Source: Collinsella sp. (lineage in GTDB: Bacteria > Actinomycetota > Coriobacteriia > Coriobacteriales > Coriobacteriaceae). From it: a stretch of DNA of 7,866 nt. The notes under the pieces were generated by a model. It was not told the DNA's origin and did not search any database. It saw only the letters and a list, made by a program, of their open reading frames with translations. Within the stretch, counting starts at the first letter, position 1. Every line of letters starts with the position of its first letter. The position numbers and the translations under genes were made by a program. The stretch spans positions 1 to 7,866 of the forward strand of contig WGSL01000078.1 of assembly GCA_014871665.1 (NCBI GenBank), read 5' to 3'. Below, piece after piece: positions 1-5,500 of this stretch.

Positions 1-1698
1 GTCAGAACCCATAGCGCCAATGGCAATGCCAACATCGGCGCGCGTAAGCACGGGCGCGTCGTTGATACCGTCGCCGACAAAGGCGAGCTTGCCCTTGCCC
101 GATTCGGCTGCCAGCAGCGCTTCAACACGCTCGACCTTGTCGCCCGGCAGCAGCTGCGCGTGGAACTCGTCGAGCCCCAGCCGCTTGGCCACCGCAGCAG
201 CCACTTCCTCGCGGTCGCCCGTGAGCATGACGGTGCGCTTGACGCCGGCGGCGTGCAGGTCGCGGATCGTCTGCTCGGCATCGGCCTTTATGGTGTCGGC
301 AATTACAATGTGGCCGGCATAGATGCCATCGACTAGCACGTGGAGGATGGTGCCGACGACCTCGCAATCGGGCGCTTCGACTCCGGCCGCGGAGAGCATC
401 TTTGCGTTGCCAACGACGACGTGCTTGCCGTCGATGGTTGCCGTCACGCCATGGCCCGCGTCGTTGGTGGAGTCGCTTACGCGCTTGGGGTCGACCTCGC
501 CCTGGTAGGCGACACGTACGGACTGCGCGATGGGGTGATCGGAGAACGACTCAGCAAGGGCTGCGACTTCGAGCAACGACTGCTCGGTATAGCCGGCCTC
601 GGGGTGTACCGCGACCACCGAGAACGTGCCGTTGGTGAGGGTGCCCGTCTTGTCAAAGACGACGGTGTCCACGTCGGCGAGCGTTTCGAGGTAGTTAGAA
701 CCCTTGATGAGAACGCCTAGCTTGGATGCGCCGCCGATGCCGCCAAAGAAGCTGAGCGGCACGCTGATCACGAGCGCGCACGGGCAGCTGACGACCAGGA
801 AGGTCAGGCCGCGCAGGATCCAGTCGGACCAGGCGCCGGTGACCAAGCCGCCGCCAAGCGCGAGCACCGCGGCCGCGCCGGTGACGGCGGGCGTGTAGAC
901 GCGGGCAAAGCGCGTGATGAAGTTCTCGGTACGCGCCTTCTTTTCGCTGGCGTTTTCTACGAGCTCCAGAACGCGCGCGACAGTGGACTCGCCAAATGGC
1001 TTGGTGGTGCGCACGTGGATGAGCCCCGTCATGTTGATGCAGCCGCTGATGATATCGTCGCCGGACTTGGCGGGGCGGGGGACTGACTCGCCCGTGAGCG
1101 CGGCGGTATCGAGCTGTGTCTCGCCCTCGACGATGACGCCGTCGATAGGCACGCGCTCGCCGGGCTTGACGACGATGACGGTGCCCACGGCGATGTCATC
1201 GGGGAAGACCTGCTCGAGTGTGCCGTCGGGTTGCTCGACGTTGGCGTAGTCGGGTGCGATGTCCATCATGGCGCTGATCGATTTACGGCTCTTGCCCACG
1301 GCGTATGCCTGGAACAGCTCGCCGACCTGGTAGAACAGCATGACGGCGGCGCCTTCGGCCATGTGCGGGTCGGTATCGGGGAAGAGCACCATGGCAAACG
1401 CGCCGATGGTCGCGACGGCCATGAGGAAGCTCTCGTCGAACGCCTTGCCGCGGCGGATGTTGTTGTATGCCTTTTGGAGCACGTCGTAGCCGGCAATCAA
1501 AAACGGCACGAGGAACAGTGCGAAGCTGGCGTAGATGTCGCCCGGGGTGCCGAATGCGGCAGTGAGGGTGCCGAGCTCATCGAGGGCGTACACCACGGCA
1601 AAAATGCCCAGCGCTACCAGGATGCGGTTGCGCTTATGCTTGAGTGACTCTTTTTTCTTGCGCTTCTTCTTTTTCTTCTTGGGGTCGGCGGTGGCCAT
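1..1698 (-). CDS. Heavy-metal P1B-2 type ATPase (Zn/Cd/Pb exporter), C-terminus cut by window edge
   Basis: This is an inner-membrane ATP-driven exporter of soft divalent metal ions; 566 residues are visible and the frame is open to base 1. Landmarks read from the minus strand are TGE at 202-204 (actuator), the membrane CPC motif at 305-307 in SCPCALVISVP (typical of ZntA/CadA), the phosphorylated Asp349 in DKTGTLT, the HP pair at 388-389 in SDHPIA, and GDGINDAP at 542-549. Hydrophobic segments lie near 26-42, 56-74, 90-106, 115-133, 262-284 and 292-318; the last two helices, roughly 70-80 residues by family norm, are outside the window. The ATG at 1698-1696 follows GGGAGGA at a good distance. 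The N-terminus is unusual: no HMA domain, only a stretch of about 25 residues with ten Lys/Arg in a row at 7-16. The adjacent HMA gene probably supplies the missing domain. CPC and the SmtB-like regulator favour Zn/Cd/Pb over Cu, but the exact metal is inferred. Confidence 0.95.
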   Translation of the reverse strand, partial: MATADPKKKKKKRKKKESLKHKRNRILVALGIFAVVYALDELGTLTAAFGTPGDIYASFALFLVPFLIAGYDVLQKAYNNIRRGKAFDESFLMAVATIGAFAMVLFPDTDPHMAEGAAVMLFYQVGELFQAYAVGKSRKSISAMMDIAPDYANVEQPDGTLEQVFPDDIAVGTVIVVKPGERVPIDGVIVEGETQLDTAALTGESVPRPAKSGDDIISGCINMTGLIHVRTTKPFGESTVARVLELVENASEKKARTENFITRFARVYTPAVTGAAAVLALGGGLVTGAWSDWILRGLTFLVVSCPCALVISVPLSFFGGIGGASKLGVLIKGSNYLETLADVDTVVFDKTGTLTNGTFSVVAVHPEAGYTEQSLLEVAALAESFSDHPIAQSVRVAYQGEVDPKRVSDSTNDAGHGVTATIDGKHVVVGNAKMLSAAGVEAPDCEVVGTILHVLVDGIYAGHIVIADTIKADAEQTIRDLHAAGVKRTVMLTGDREEVAAAVAKRLGLDEFHAQLLPGDKVERVEALLAAESGKGKLAFVGDGINDAPVLTRADVGIAIGAMGSD

Positions 1699-1721
1699 GA
1701 CTCGTATCCTCCCATTTGAAT

Positions 1722-1741
1722 GTATGAACACTCGCTCACAT
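1722..1741 (-). promoter_or_regulatory. Third ArsR/SmtB-type operator copy, ahead of the ATPase gene
   Basis: The plus-strand sequence GTATGAACACTCGCTCACAT matches the operator at 2461-2480 in 16 of 20 positions, including the shared TATGAACA and CGCTCA blocks. Its inverted symmetry is weaker (TATGA on the left, TCACATA on the right). It lies 24 bases upstream of the ATPase start codon. The same repressor probably binds here, giving the ATPase its own metal-controlled input in addition to read-through from the arsR promoter. I see no convincing -35/-10 pair beside it, so an independent promoter is not proven. Confidence 0.6.
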
Positions 1742-1754
1742 AATTTCGCGAGCA

Positions 1755-1777
1755 AAGGCCGCGGCAAGCGCGGCCTT
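1755..1777 (-). other. GC-rich hairpin between HMA and ATPase genes (attenuator or weak terminator)
   Basis: AAGGCCGCG (1755-1763) and CGCGGCCTT (1769-1777) are perfect reverse complements around a five-base loop. The hairpin starts about 20 bases after the HMA stop codon in the direction of transcription. It is followed by TTTGCTCG rather than a clean T-run, so it is not a standard strong terminator. It could lower read-through into the ATPase gene so that the small metal-binding protein is made in excess, or protect the upstream mRNA end. That role is inference. Confidence 0.45.
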
Positions 1778-1798
1778 GCGGGTTGGCGTAAACCTTGG

Positions 1799-2017
1799 CT
1801 AGAGAATGATCTCGCAGTCCGGCTCGGCGTCGGCGGTGAACTCCACAACGCGGTCGAGGACCTCGTCGAACTCGGCTTCATCGGCCTCGAGCGTCAGCTT
1901 CTGGGTCATAAAGTTGACCGAAACGGACTTGACGCCATCGAGCTTGGCCAGCTCGTCCTGAAGCTTACGCGCGCAGTTGGCGCAGTCGATCTCATCGAGC
2001 TTGAACTGCTTTTTCAT
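1799..2017 (-). CDS. Stand-alone heavy-metal-associated (HMA) domain protein
   Basis: A 72-residue protein made of a single HMA (MerP/CopZ-like) ferredoxin-like fold. The metal-binding CxxC is Cys12 and Cys15 in the sequence DCANC; an Asp just before the first Cys is typical of Zn/Cd/Pb-type domains such as that of ZntA, as opposed to the MTCxxC of Cu domains. A further Cys68 lies in the C-terminal EPDCE. The protein is acidic, with 18 Asp/Glu against 9 Lys/Arg by direct count. The ATG at 2017-2015 is preceded by GGAAAGGA at a normal distance. It sits 62-63 bases after the repressor gene and 100 bases before an ATPase that has lost this domain, so it most likely acts in the cytoplasm as the detached metal-binding domain or metallochaperone of that ATPase. 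Docking to the lysine-rich ATPase tail is possible but speculative. Confidence 0.93.
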   Translation of the reverse strand: MKKQFKLDEIDCANCARKLQDELAKLDGVKSVSVNFMTQKLTLEADEAEFDEVLDRVVEFTADAEPDCEIIL

Positions 2018-2080
2018 GGTGTATTCCTTTCCCCGTATTTGCGGCTTGGGTGCAGGCCGCGCTGGTACCGTGGTTGGTCG

Positions 2081-2446
2081 CTATTCGCAGATGTGGCTCA
2101 TGCCCTGGTTGAGCATGGTGTAGACGTGGTCGTCGGCGAGCGAGTATAGGATATTGCGCCCGTCGCGCCGGAATTTAACCAGGTGCGACTGCTTGAGTGT
2201 GCGCAGCTGGTGCGACACCGCGGACTGCGAGGTTTCGGTCGCTTCGGCGATGTCCGCCACGCAGAGCTCGCGGCCCATGAGGGCATAGAGGATCTTGATG
2301 CGCGTGGTGTCGCTGAAGACCTTGAACAGGTCGGCGAGGTCGTAGAGAAGCTCCTCGTCGGGAAGGTCCTCGGGCGAGCAGGTGGTGGGAATCGCGGGTT
2401 CGGTGGCCTCGATGTCGGGTTTCGTTTCATCAACGCGGATGCTCAT
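2081..2446 (-). CDS. ArsR/SmtB-family metal-sensing repressor
   Basis: A 121-residue winged-helix repressor expected to leave DNA when it binds metal. The helix-turn-helix is clear at about 60-90, with ELCVADIAEA followed by the recognition helix SQSAVSHQLRTLK and the wing GRNILYSL. A complete alpha-5 metal site of the SmtB kind can be read: Asp105-x-His107, then His118 and Glu121, with the same D-x-H-x10-H-x2-E spacing as cyanobacterial SmtB. The alpha-3 CxC pair of CadC is absent; only Cys62 remains, as in SmtB. This points to Zn(II) sensing, possibly also Cd or Co. The ATG at 2446-2444 follows AAAGGA seven to eight bases upstream. It is the first gene of a leftward unit with the HMA protein and the ATPase, and it probably represses its own promoter through the paired operators at 2461-2515. 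The first 25 residues are acidic and not conserved in the family as I know it. Confidence 0.95.
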   Translation of the reverse strand: MSIRVDETKPDIEATEPAIPTTCSPEDLPDEELLYDLADLFKVFSDTTRIKILYALMGRELCVADIAEATETSQSAVSHQLRTLKQSHLVKFRRDGRNILYSLADDHVYTMLNQGMSHICE

Positions 2447-2460
2447 TGCAATATCCTTTC

Positions 2461-2480
2461 ATATGAACATGCGCTCATAT
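2461..2480 (-). promoter_or_regulatory. ArsR/SmtB operator O1 in the arsR leader
   Basis: ATATGAACATGCGCTCATAT contains a perfect 6-8-6 inverted repeat (ATATGA and TCATAT). It resembles the known SmtB/CadC-type 12-2-12 operators with TGAACA halves. It lies between the predicted transcription start (around 2486) and the ribosome binding site of the repressor, so binding would act as a roadblock as well as help cover the promoter. Confidence 0.8.
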
Positions 2481-2492
2481 AACTTGCTTCCG

Positions 2493-2520
2493 ATTATATG
2501 AGTGTATGTTCATATGTCAA
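2493..2520 (-). promoter_or_regulatory. Consensus sigma-70-type promoter of the arsR-HMA-ATPase unit
   Basis: On the minus strand TTGACA (2520-2515) and TATAAT (2498-2493) match both consensus hexamers exactly, with a 16-base spacer. Transcription would start near 2486 and leave a leader of about 40 bases before the arsR ATG. The spacer and the -10 box are occupied by operator O2, so a bound repressor would exclude RNA polymerase directly. A promoter this strong makes sense only if tightly repressed. Confidence 0.85.
2496..2515 (-). promoter_or_regulatory. ArsR/SmtB operator O2 inside the arsR promoter
   Basis: The plus strand reads ATATGA, eight bases, TCATAT, the same 6-8-6 dyad as O1, 35 bases centre to centre from it. 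It fills the spacer of the promoter and overlaps half of the -10 box and the last base of the -35 box. The two sites together suggest occupation by two repressor dimers. Confidence 0.8.
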
Positions 2521-2865
2521 TGACGTTCAGGTAATTCGTTGCACAAAATGATGGGGAATAGTGGACGAGATCCCGGAGTGAGCGGTTTTGATAGCCGATG
2601 CCGGGGTGGGTGCCCCTGAGCCGTGCAAAAATTGGAGTATTCTGCAACGATAGGGGGTCCGTTAATTTATTGCAGGCCATATAATGCAGTTCAAGAGTTA
2701 TCTTAGGGTGTTAATCCGATGAGTTCTTCCTCAAATGTTGCCTAACGCTCTCACGCAAGAGTGATTTCGCTTCACATTTGGATCCACTCGAGGGTGATAG
2801 ACACCCGGCTCTGCTGAATACTCGCAATTTTGCACGTCGCTAAGGTGCCCACCTTGTTAGCCGGT
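2521..2865. other. Intergenic stretch without a recognisable gene
   Basis: About 345 bases between the arsR promoter and the end of the accessory gene. No ORF with a convincing ribosome binding site is present. Visible items are a plus-strand TATAAT at 2680-2685 without a partner -35 box, the inverted pair CTGCAA (2642-2647) and TTGCAG (2670-2675), a short hairpin GGGTG-ATAGA-CACCC at 2792-2806, and a weak bulged hairpin at 2839-2861 just past the accessory gene stop. The stretch around 2622-2650 (GTGCAAAAATTGGAG and onward) looks like it could be part of a repeated intergenic element, but within this window it occurs once. Confidence 0.5.
2839..2861 (-). terminator. Weak hairpin downstream of the accessory gene
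   Basis: AAGGT (2842-2846) and ACCTT (2851-2855) form a stem around GCCC, extended by GCT/AGC after a three-base bulge. It begins five bases beyond the TAG at 2868-2866 of the frameshifted tail. There is no T-run on the minus strand, so termination by it alone is doubtful. Confidence 0.25.
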
Positions 2866-3141
2866 CTAGCTTCCGGCCCCGAAGATCCTGCCCTCGGGCG
2901 CGAAGCTGCTTGTTTGGTTGAGTGATGGGCTGTCGGGTTCGACAGTCTGCATGTCATCGATTGCCGGAGCCTCGTTAATCGTCGGATCGTCCAATGTGAT
3001 GCCTTCGAGCATTGCTTTTTCGAGGTCGATTCGTTGGCGCTCTTCGGAATCCTGGCGAAGCTCCTCCTGGATTCGTTTCTTCTCCTCAATAAACCTTCTG
3101 AGTACAAACTGTCTCAGGTCTTCTTGCATGATTTGAAAGTC
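2866..3141 (-). pseudogene. Out-of-frame C-terminal continuation of the accessory nuclease-like gene
   Basis: In the +1 frame relative to the upstream ORF, 91 codons run from GAC at 3141 to TAG at 2866. The product reads as natural protein: a strongly charged, helical, probably coiled-coil stretch (QEDLRQFVLRRFIEEKKR and onward, rich in E, R, K, Q), then an acidic, Pro/Ser-containing tail. Joining it to the upstream ORF after Lys305 gives a smooth 396-residue protein, whereas the last 18 residues of the upstream frame look like out-of-frame translation. An ATG exists at 3129-3127 but no Shine-Dalgarno sequence precedes it, so an independent gene is less likely. A single-base indel in the adjacent CCCC/AAAA runs, a sequencing or assembly error, or programmed +1 frameshifting would all explain it. 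Confidence 0.6.
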
Positions 3142-4057
3142 TTTTGGGGAGACGCGAGGGGCGTATGCCCTCTTTTCGTTGGATCGCCTCCATGACCCTA
3201 ACGAAAGCGCTGGCATGCATAAAGGAATAACGACTGACGGTGATGATTCCGTATCCCATGGACGCAAGCGCATTCTTGCGTTCCTCATCGATGGCGCGGT
3301 CTTCTTCCGCGTCATGATAAAAACCGTTGTATTCAATGTCTGTGCGAGATTTCTTTAGATACGCATCCATAAAGAACTTTTTGCGTCTCGTGAGATTCTT
3401 CGCTGCAGCGGTGACCTGCACCTCGTAATCGGTCTCAACTCCCTTAATACCAAGCCCTCCTTCGCTTTTGGGCAGCGTTAGCATCATGACAAAGGCCGTT
3501 TCCATGGGAGACCGGCATCCGTCGCGTACACATTGGATCGCCTTTCGGGCAAGGGCCAAACCGTCGCATCTGGTAATGGAATTAAAGAACTGCTTTAACC
3601 TCTCGGTCGAGGTGAGCGCGAAACGCTCGTTATAAGAGGTGGAAGAGCCGGTTCCAAGGGAGTAAGCGCTGCACAATTCAAAGTAGTACTCCACCAGTTC
3701 GCGAAAAGGGAGATAGGTGGCGGCTTGAAGTGCGCAAAGCTCAACGCCAACAATGAAGATGCCATCTTCAAGCTCTATAAAGCGTGAGTTCGAGAATCGT
3801 TTTGACGAAACGTGGCATTGACAGTTCATTGCATAGCGCGCATTCCTGCGATCAAACACCATCACCTCGAGGGAATCATTTGCGCCGAGGGAAACATCAT
3901 GTTTGGTGAGCCATTCTGCGGCTGCGTCAAGGAGCGTTCCGGTGGGACATGATCCGTAAATCGCGGCAGGGTTACAGGACTCGATGCCTTTCGCAGACAC
4001 CGAATGCACGGCCTGGTAGACCGCTTTTGCAGTGGTATGTGACAATACGATACTCAT
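3086..4057 (-). CDS. Accessory protein with Vsr/DUF559-like PD-(D/E)XK domain (frame broken near C-terminus)
   Basis: A 323-residue ORF. Residues 183-290 carry the pattern of Vsr/DUF559-type nuclease folds: SPMET at 183-187 (an early conserved Glu186), Asp231 in FFMDAYL, Glu242 in DIEYNGFYH (240-248), then Asp253, Arg260 and the closing strand GYGIITVS. Residues 1-180 are a separate region with no catalytic motif I recognise; the layout recalls AbiEi-like and other Coriobacteriia proteins of unknown role that end in this domain. Two sampled sequence lines (3721-3840) contain 56 G+C in 120 bases, against 43 in 60 at 4561-4620 in the next gene, which suggests acquisition by transfer. The ATG at 4057-4055 has no clear Shine-Dalgarno sequence; a TATATA box sits only a few bases upstream, so leaderless transcription is possible. 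Codons after Lys305 are probably out of frame. Nuclease activity and any defence role are inferred. Confidence 0.75.
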   Translation of the reverse strand: MSIVLSHTTAKAVYQAVHSVSAKGIESCNPAAIYGSCPTGTLLDAAAEWLTKHDVSLGANDSLEVMVFDRRNARYAMNCQCHVSSKRFSNSRFIELEDGIFIVGVELCALQAATYLPFRELVEYYFELCSAYSLGTGSSTSYNERFALTSTERLKQFFNSITRCDGLALARKAIQCVRDGCRSPMETAFVMMLTLPKSEGGLGIKGVETDYEVQVTAAAKNLTRRKKFFMDAYLKKSRTDIEYNGFYHDAEEDRAIDEERKNALASMGYGIITVSRYSFMHASAFVRVMEAIQRKEGIRPSRLPKRLSNHARRPETVCTQKVY

Positions 4058-4408
4058 GGTATATATCGTGTCAGCTAATGCCGTGTTGATGGCGCTGAGT
4101 GAAAAAGTCGTTTTAGAGGTCTAACCAAATGCTGTCCAAAAGCTTGACGCAATTATGAGTTGGTATGCCCTAAATAAAAGTTTTCGCAGCTTGGCTATAG
4201 CATATAACTACTCAATTGCTGCACATTTGATTGTGATGCATCACCATTCGACAACGAATTACGTGTCGGGAATTGGCCAAAATCGTTCAAAATGAGGGTT
4301 CAGAATTTGTGATGGCAGATCTATCTGTGGAATGTAGGGCGGCCCCGCTGCGGGGTTTTCCGCTGCGAGGCCGCTCGTGATCTACGCCGGAGTTTGTCGT
4401 AGACGTTT
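4058..4408. other. AT-rich intergenic stretch upstream of the accessory gene
   Basis: About 350 bases with no supported gene on either strand. Positions 4201-4260 contain 22 G+C in 60 bases, the lowest I sampled in the window. It must carry the accessory gene's promoter, but no -35/-10 pair stands out; the nearest candidate is TATATA at 4061-4066, directly upstream of the start codon. The right end (4339-4374) contains a GC-rich nested hairpin described separately. The abrupt fall in GC at about 4330 marks a plausible boundary of the transferred segment. Confidence 0.5.
4339..4374. terminator. Nested GC-rich hairpin downstream of the exonuclease gene
   Basis: GCGGCC (4339-4344) pairs with GGCCGC (4369-4374), and inside lies CCCCG-CTG-CGGGG (4343-4355) followed by TTTT on the plus strand. 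The two stems share two bases, so they are partly alternative. For the exonuclease transcript (minus strand) it lies about 35 bases after the stop codon but lacks a following T-run. On the plus strand it looks like a short intrinsic terminator with no gene in front of it. Termination or mRNA-end protection is plausible, not certain. Confidence 0.4.
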
Positions 4409-5377
4409 CTACTTGGCAAACAGGTTCTTGAGGTTGAACTCGGCTTGGACGGTGCGGAGCATGAGGTCGGTGTCGTCCAGACCCAGATGCTGCTCGTTGG
4501 CATCGGCGGCGAGGGTGCCACGGCGGCGCGCCCAGTTCTCGAGCGCGGCGGGCGCGGACTCGCGGGGGAGCGAGCGCACGTCGGCGTCCAAGCTGCGGCA
4601 GATCTGGCGCGAGTCGATGACGATAATCTTGCCGGCGCGGCGTGCCTCGGCGTAACCGTCCAGATGAATTTTGAACCAGCTGTCCTCGAACGCGGCGTTA
4701 TGCGCCATGTACGGGTACTTCTTCATAAGCTTGAGCAGCTGCTTCTGCAATTCCTTGTTCTCGCGGAAGGGCGTTTTGCCGTCGATGTCGTCCCAGGTGA
4801 TGTGGTGGATATTCGACAGCGGCACATCCTCGCCGCGGTAGATATCGGGCAGGCCGCAGTAGTGTGCCTCGGCGTCATGCGGCACGGCGTCGCTGGTGAG
4901 GTCCATGATTTCCCAGCCCACGTTGATGATATAGCCGCGCTCGGGTGCACGGCCGGTGGTCTCGATGTCGATACCGAGCACGGTGCCCTGGATGGGCTTG
5001 CGGGCGTAGGCCACGCCGAGCGCATCGCGGTCGCCGCGGATTTCGCGCATAACGGACGCGGCGGTGCGCTTTTGCATCTTGCCGATGGCGGCGCAGGTGT
5101 CGGCATCGGACAGGCCGCGCGAAAGCGTCGCGGGCGTCACGTTGCGCAGGCGCGCCTCGCCAATCTGGTCGCACAGGTCGCGGTTGCGGTCAGCCAGGTC
5201 GCGCACGGTGGCAAAGTCGAAGCTGGGGTCGCCCTCGGCGGTAAAGTACTCGGTTTCGAGCACCTTAAGGGCCTCCTCGCCCTTCTGGCGCTCGGACTCC
5301 ATGGCGCCGTGATCGCCATAGATAAACATGGGAATAAACGGCTGGCGCTCGTATTCGAGTGCTTGTGAAACGTTCAT
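4409..5377 (-). CDS. DnaQ-like DEDDh 3'-5' exonuclease
   Basis: A 322-residue protein whose C-terminal half (about 131-315) is a DnaQ-type exonuclease fold. The three exonuclease motifs are visible: Exo I with Asp137 and Glu139 in GIDIETTG, Exo II with Asp232 in AHNAAFED, and Exo III with His297 and Asp302 in HLGLDD, the DEDDh arrangement. Such enzymes remove nucleotides from 3' ends of DNA or RNA using two metal ions. Residues 1-130 are mostly helical, charged and not a domain I recognise; a stretch at 80-125 (PATLSRGLSDADTC and onward) may form a small helical module. The ATG at 5377-5375 follows AAGGAG at ideal spacing. The gene stands alone, divergent from the exporter, with no polymerase domain and no replication gene beside it. 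The substrate cannot be told from sequence; repair or RNA-processing roles are both possible. Confidence 0.9.
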   Translation of the reverse strand: MNVSQALEYERQPFIPMFIYGDHGAMESERQKGEEALKVLETEYFTAEGDPSFDFATVRDLADRNRDLCDQIGEARLRNVTPATLSRGLSDADTCAAIGKMQKRTAASVMREIRGDRDALGVAYARKPIQGTVLGIDIETTGRAPERGYIINVGWEIMDLTSDAVPHDAEAHYCGLPDIYRGEDVPLSNIHHITWDDIDGKTPFRENKELQKQLLKLMKKYPYMAHNAAFEDSWFKIHLDGYAEARRAGKIIVIDSRQICRSLDADVRSLPRESAPAALENWARRRGTLAADANEQHLGLDDTDLMLRTVQAEFNLKNLFAK

Positions 5378-5438
5378 ATAACTGCTCCTTGGACGGGCCG
5401 CAGCGCGCGGCTCGGGTTCATTGAGATGTGGCGAGATG

Positions 5439-5500
5439 ATAGTTTACCATGGGCAACTATTGGCATCGCGCCTAGGACAACTACAATACCCTAGTTGACC
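5439..5500. promoter_or_regulatory. Four-copy operator-like array in the exonuclease/exporter divergent region
   Basis: A nine-base motif close to GG-N-CAACTA occurs four times: as its reverse complement TAGTTTACC at 5440-5448, GGGCAACTA at 5451-5459, GGACAACTA at 5475-5483, and reverse complement TAGTTGACC at 5492-5500. Copies 1 and 2 form an outward inverted pair around AT, within the longer dyad ATAGTT...AACTAT (5439-5460) that also contains CCATGG. Copies 3 and 4 form an inward pair with an eight-base gap. The array brackets the exporter promoter, with copy 3 overlapping its -10 box. It differs from the ArsR operators to the left, so a different regulator is implied. The regulator's identity is unknown. 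Confidence 0.55.
5460..5487 (+). promoter_or_regulatory. Likely sigma-70-type promoter of the metal exporter
   Basis: TTGGCA (5460-5465) and TACAAT (5482-5487) are separated by 16 bases, the same spacing as the arsR promoter. Transcription would begin near 5494, giving a leader of about 55 bases. The -10 region is repeated 30 bases downstream: CTAGGAC-N3-TACAAT occurs at 5472-5487 and again at 5502-5517, but the second copy lacks a matching -35 box. Confidence 0.65.

Noticed and set aside
340..1647. Several plus-strand ORFs of 60-140 codons across the ATPase gene
   Set aside because: The minus-strand frame carries every P-type ATPase motif in order, so these are shadows.
1535..2149. Plus-strand ORF of 204 codons
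   Set aside because: It runs antisense across the ATPase start, the operator, the HMA gene and the repressor end; it has no ribosome binding site or domain.
2719..2745. Tiny plus-strand ORF MSSSSNVA after a TATAAT at 2680-2685
   Set aside because: No -35 partner, only a weak Shine-Dalgarno-like AGGG, and no downstream plus-strand gene for it to lead.
2772..3107. Minus-strand ORF of 111 codons overlapping the accessory gene tail
   Set aside because: Its product looks like random translation, while the alternative frame in the same stretch gives a coherent charged helix.
4445..5368. Plus-strand ORF of 307 codons
   Set aside because: Exact antisense of the DEDDh exonuclease; a shadow of high-GC third-position bias with no recognisable motif.
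5439..5500. Interpretation of the exporter operator array as a DtxR/MntR iron or manganese box
   Set aside because: The motif cores (CAACTA/TAGTTG) do not match the TTAGGTTAGCC-type consensus well enough to name the regulator.
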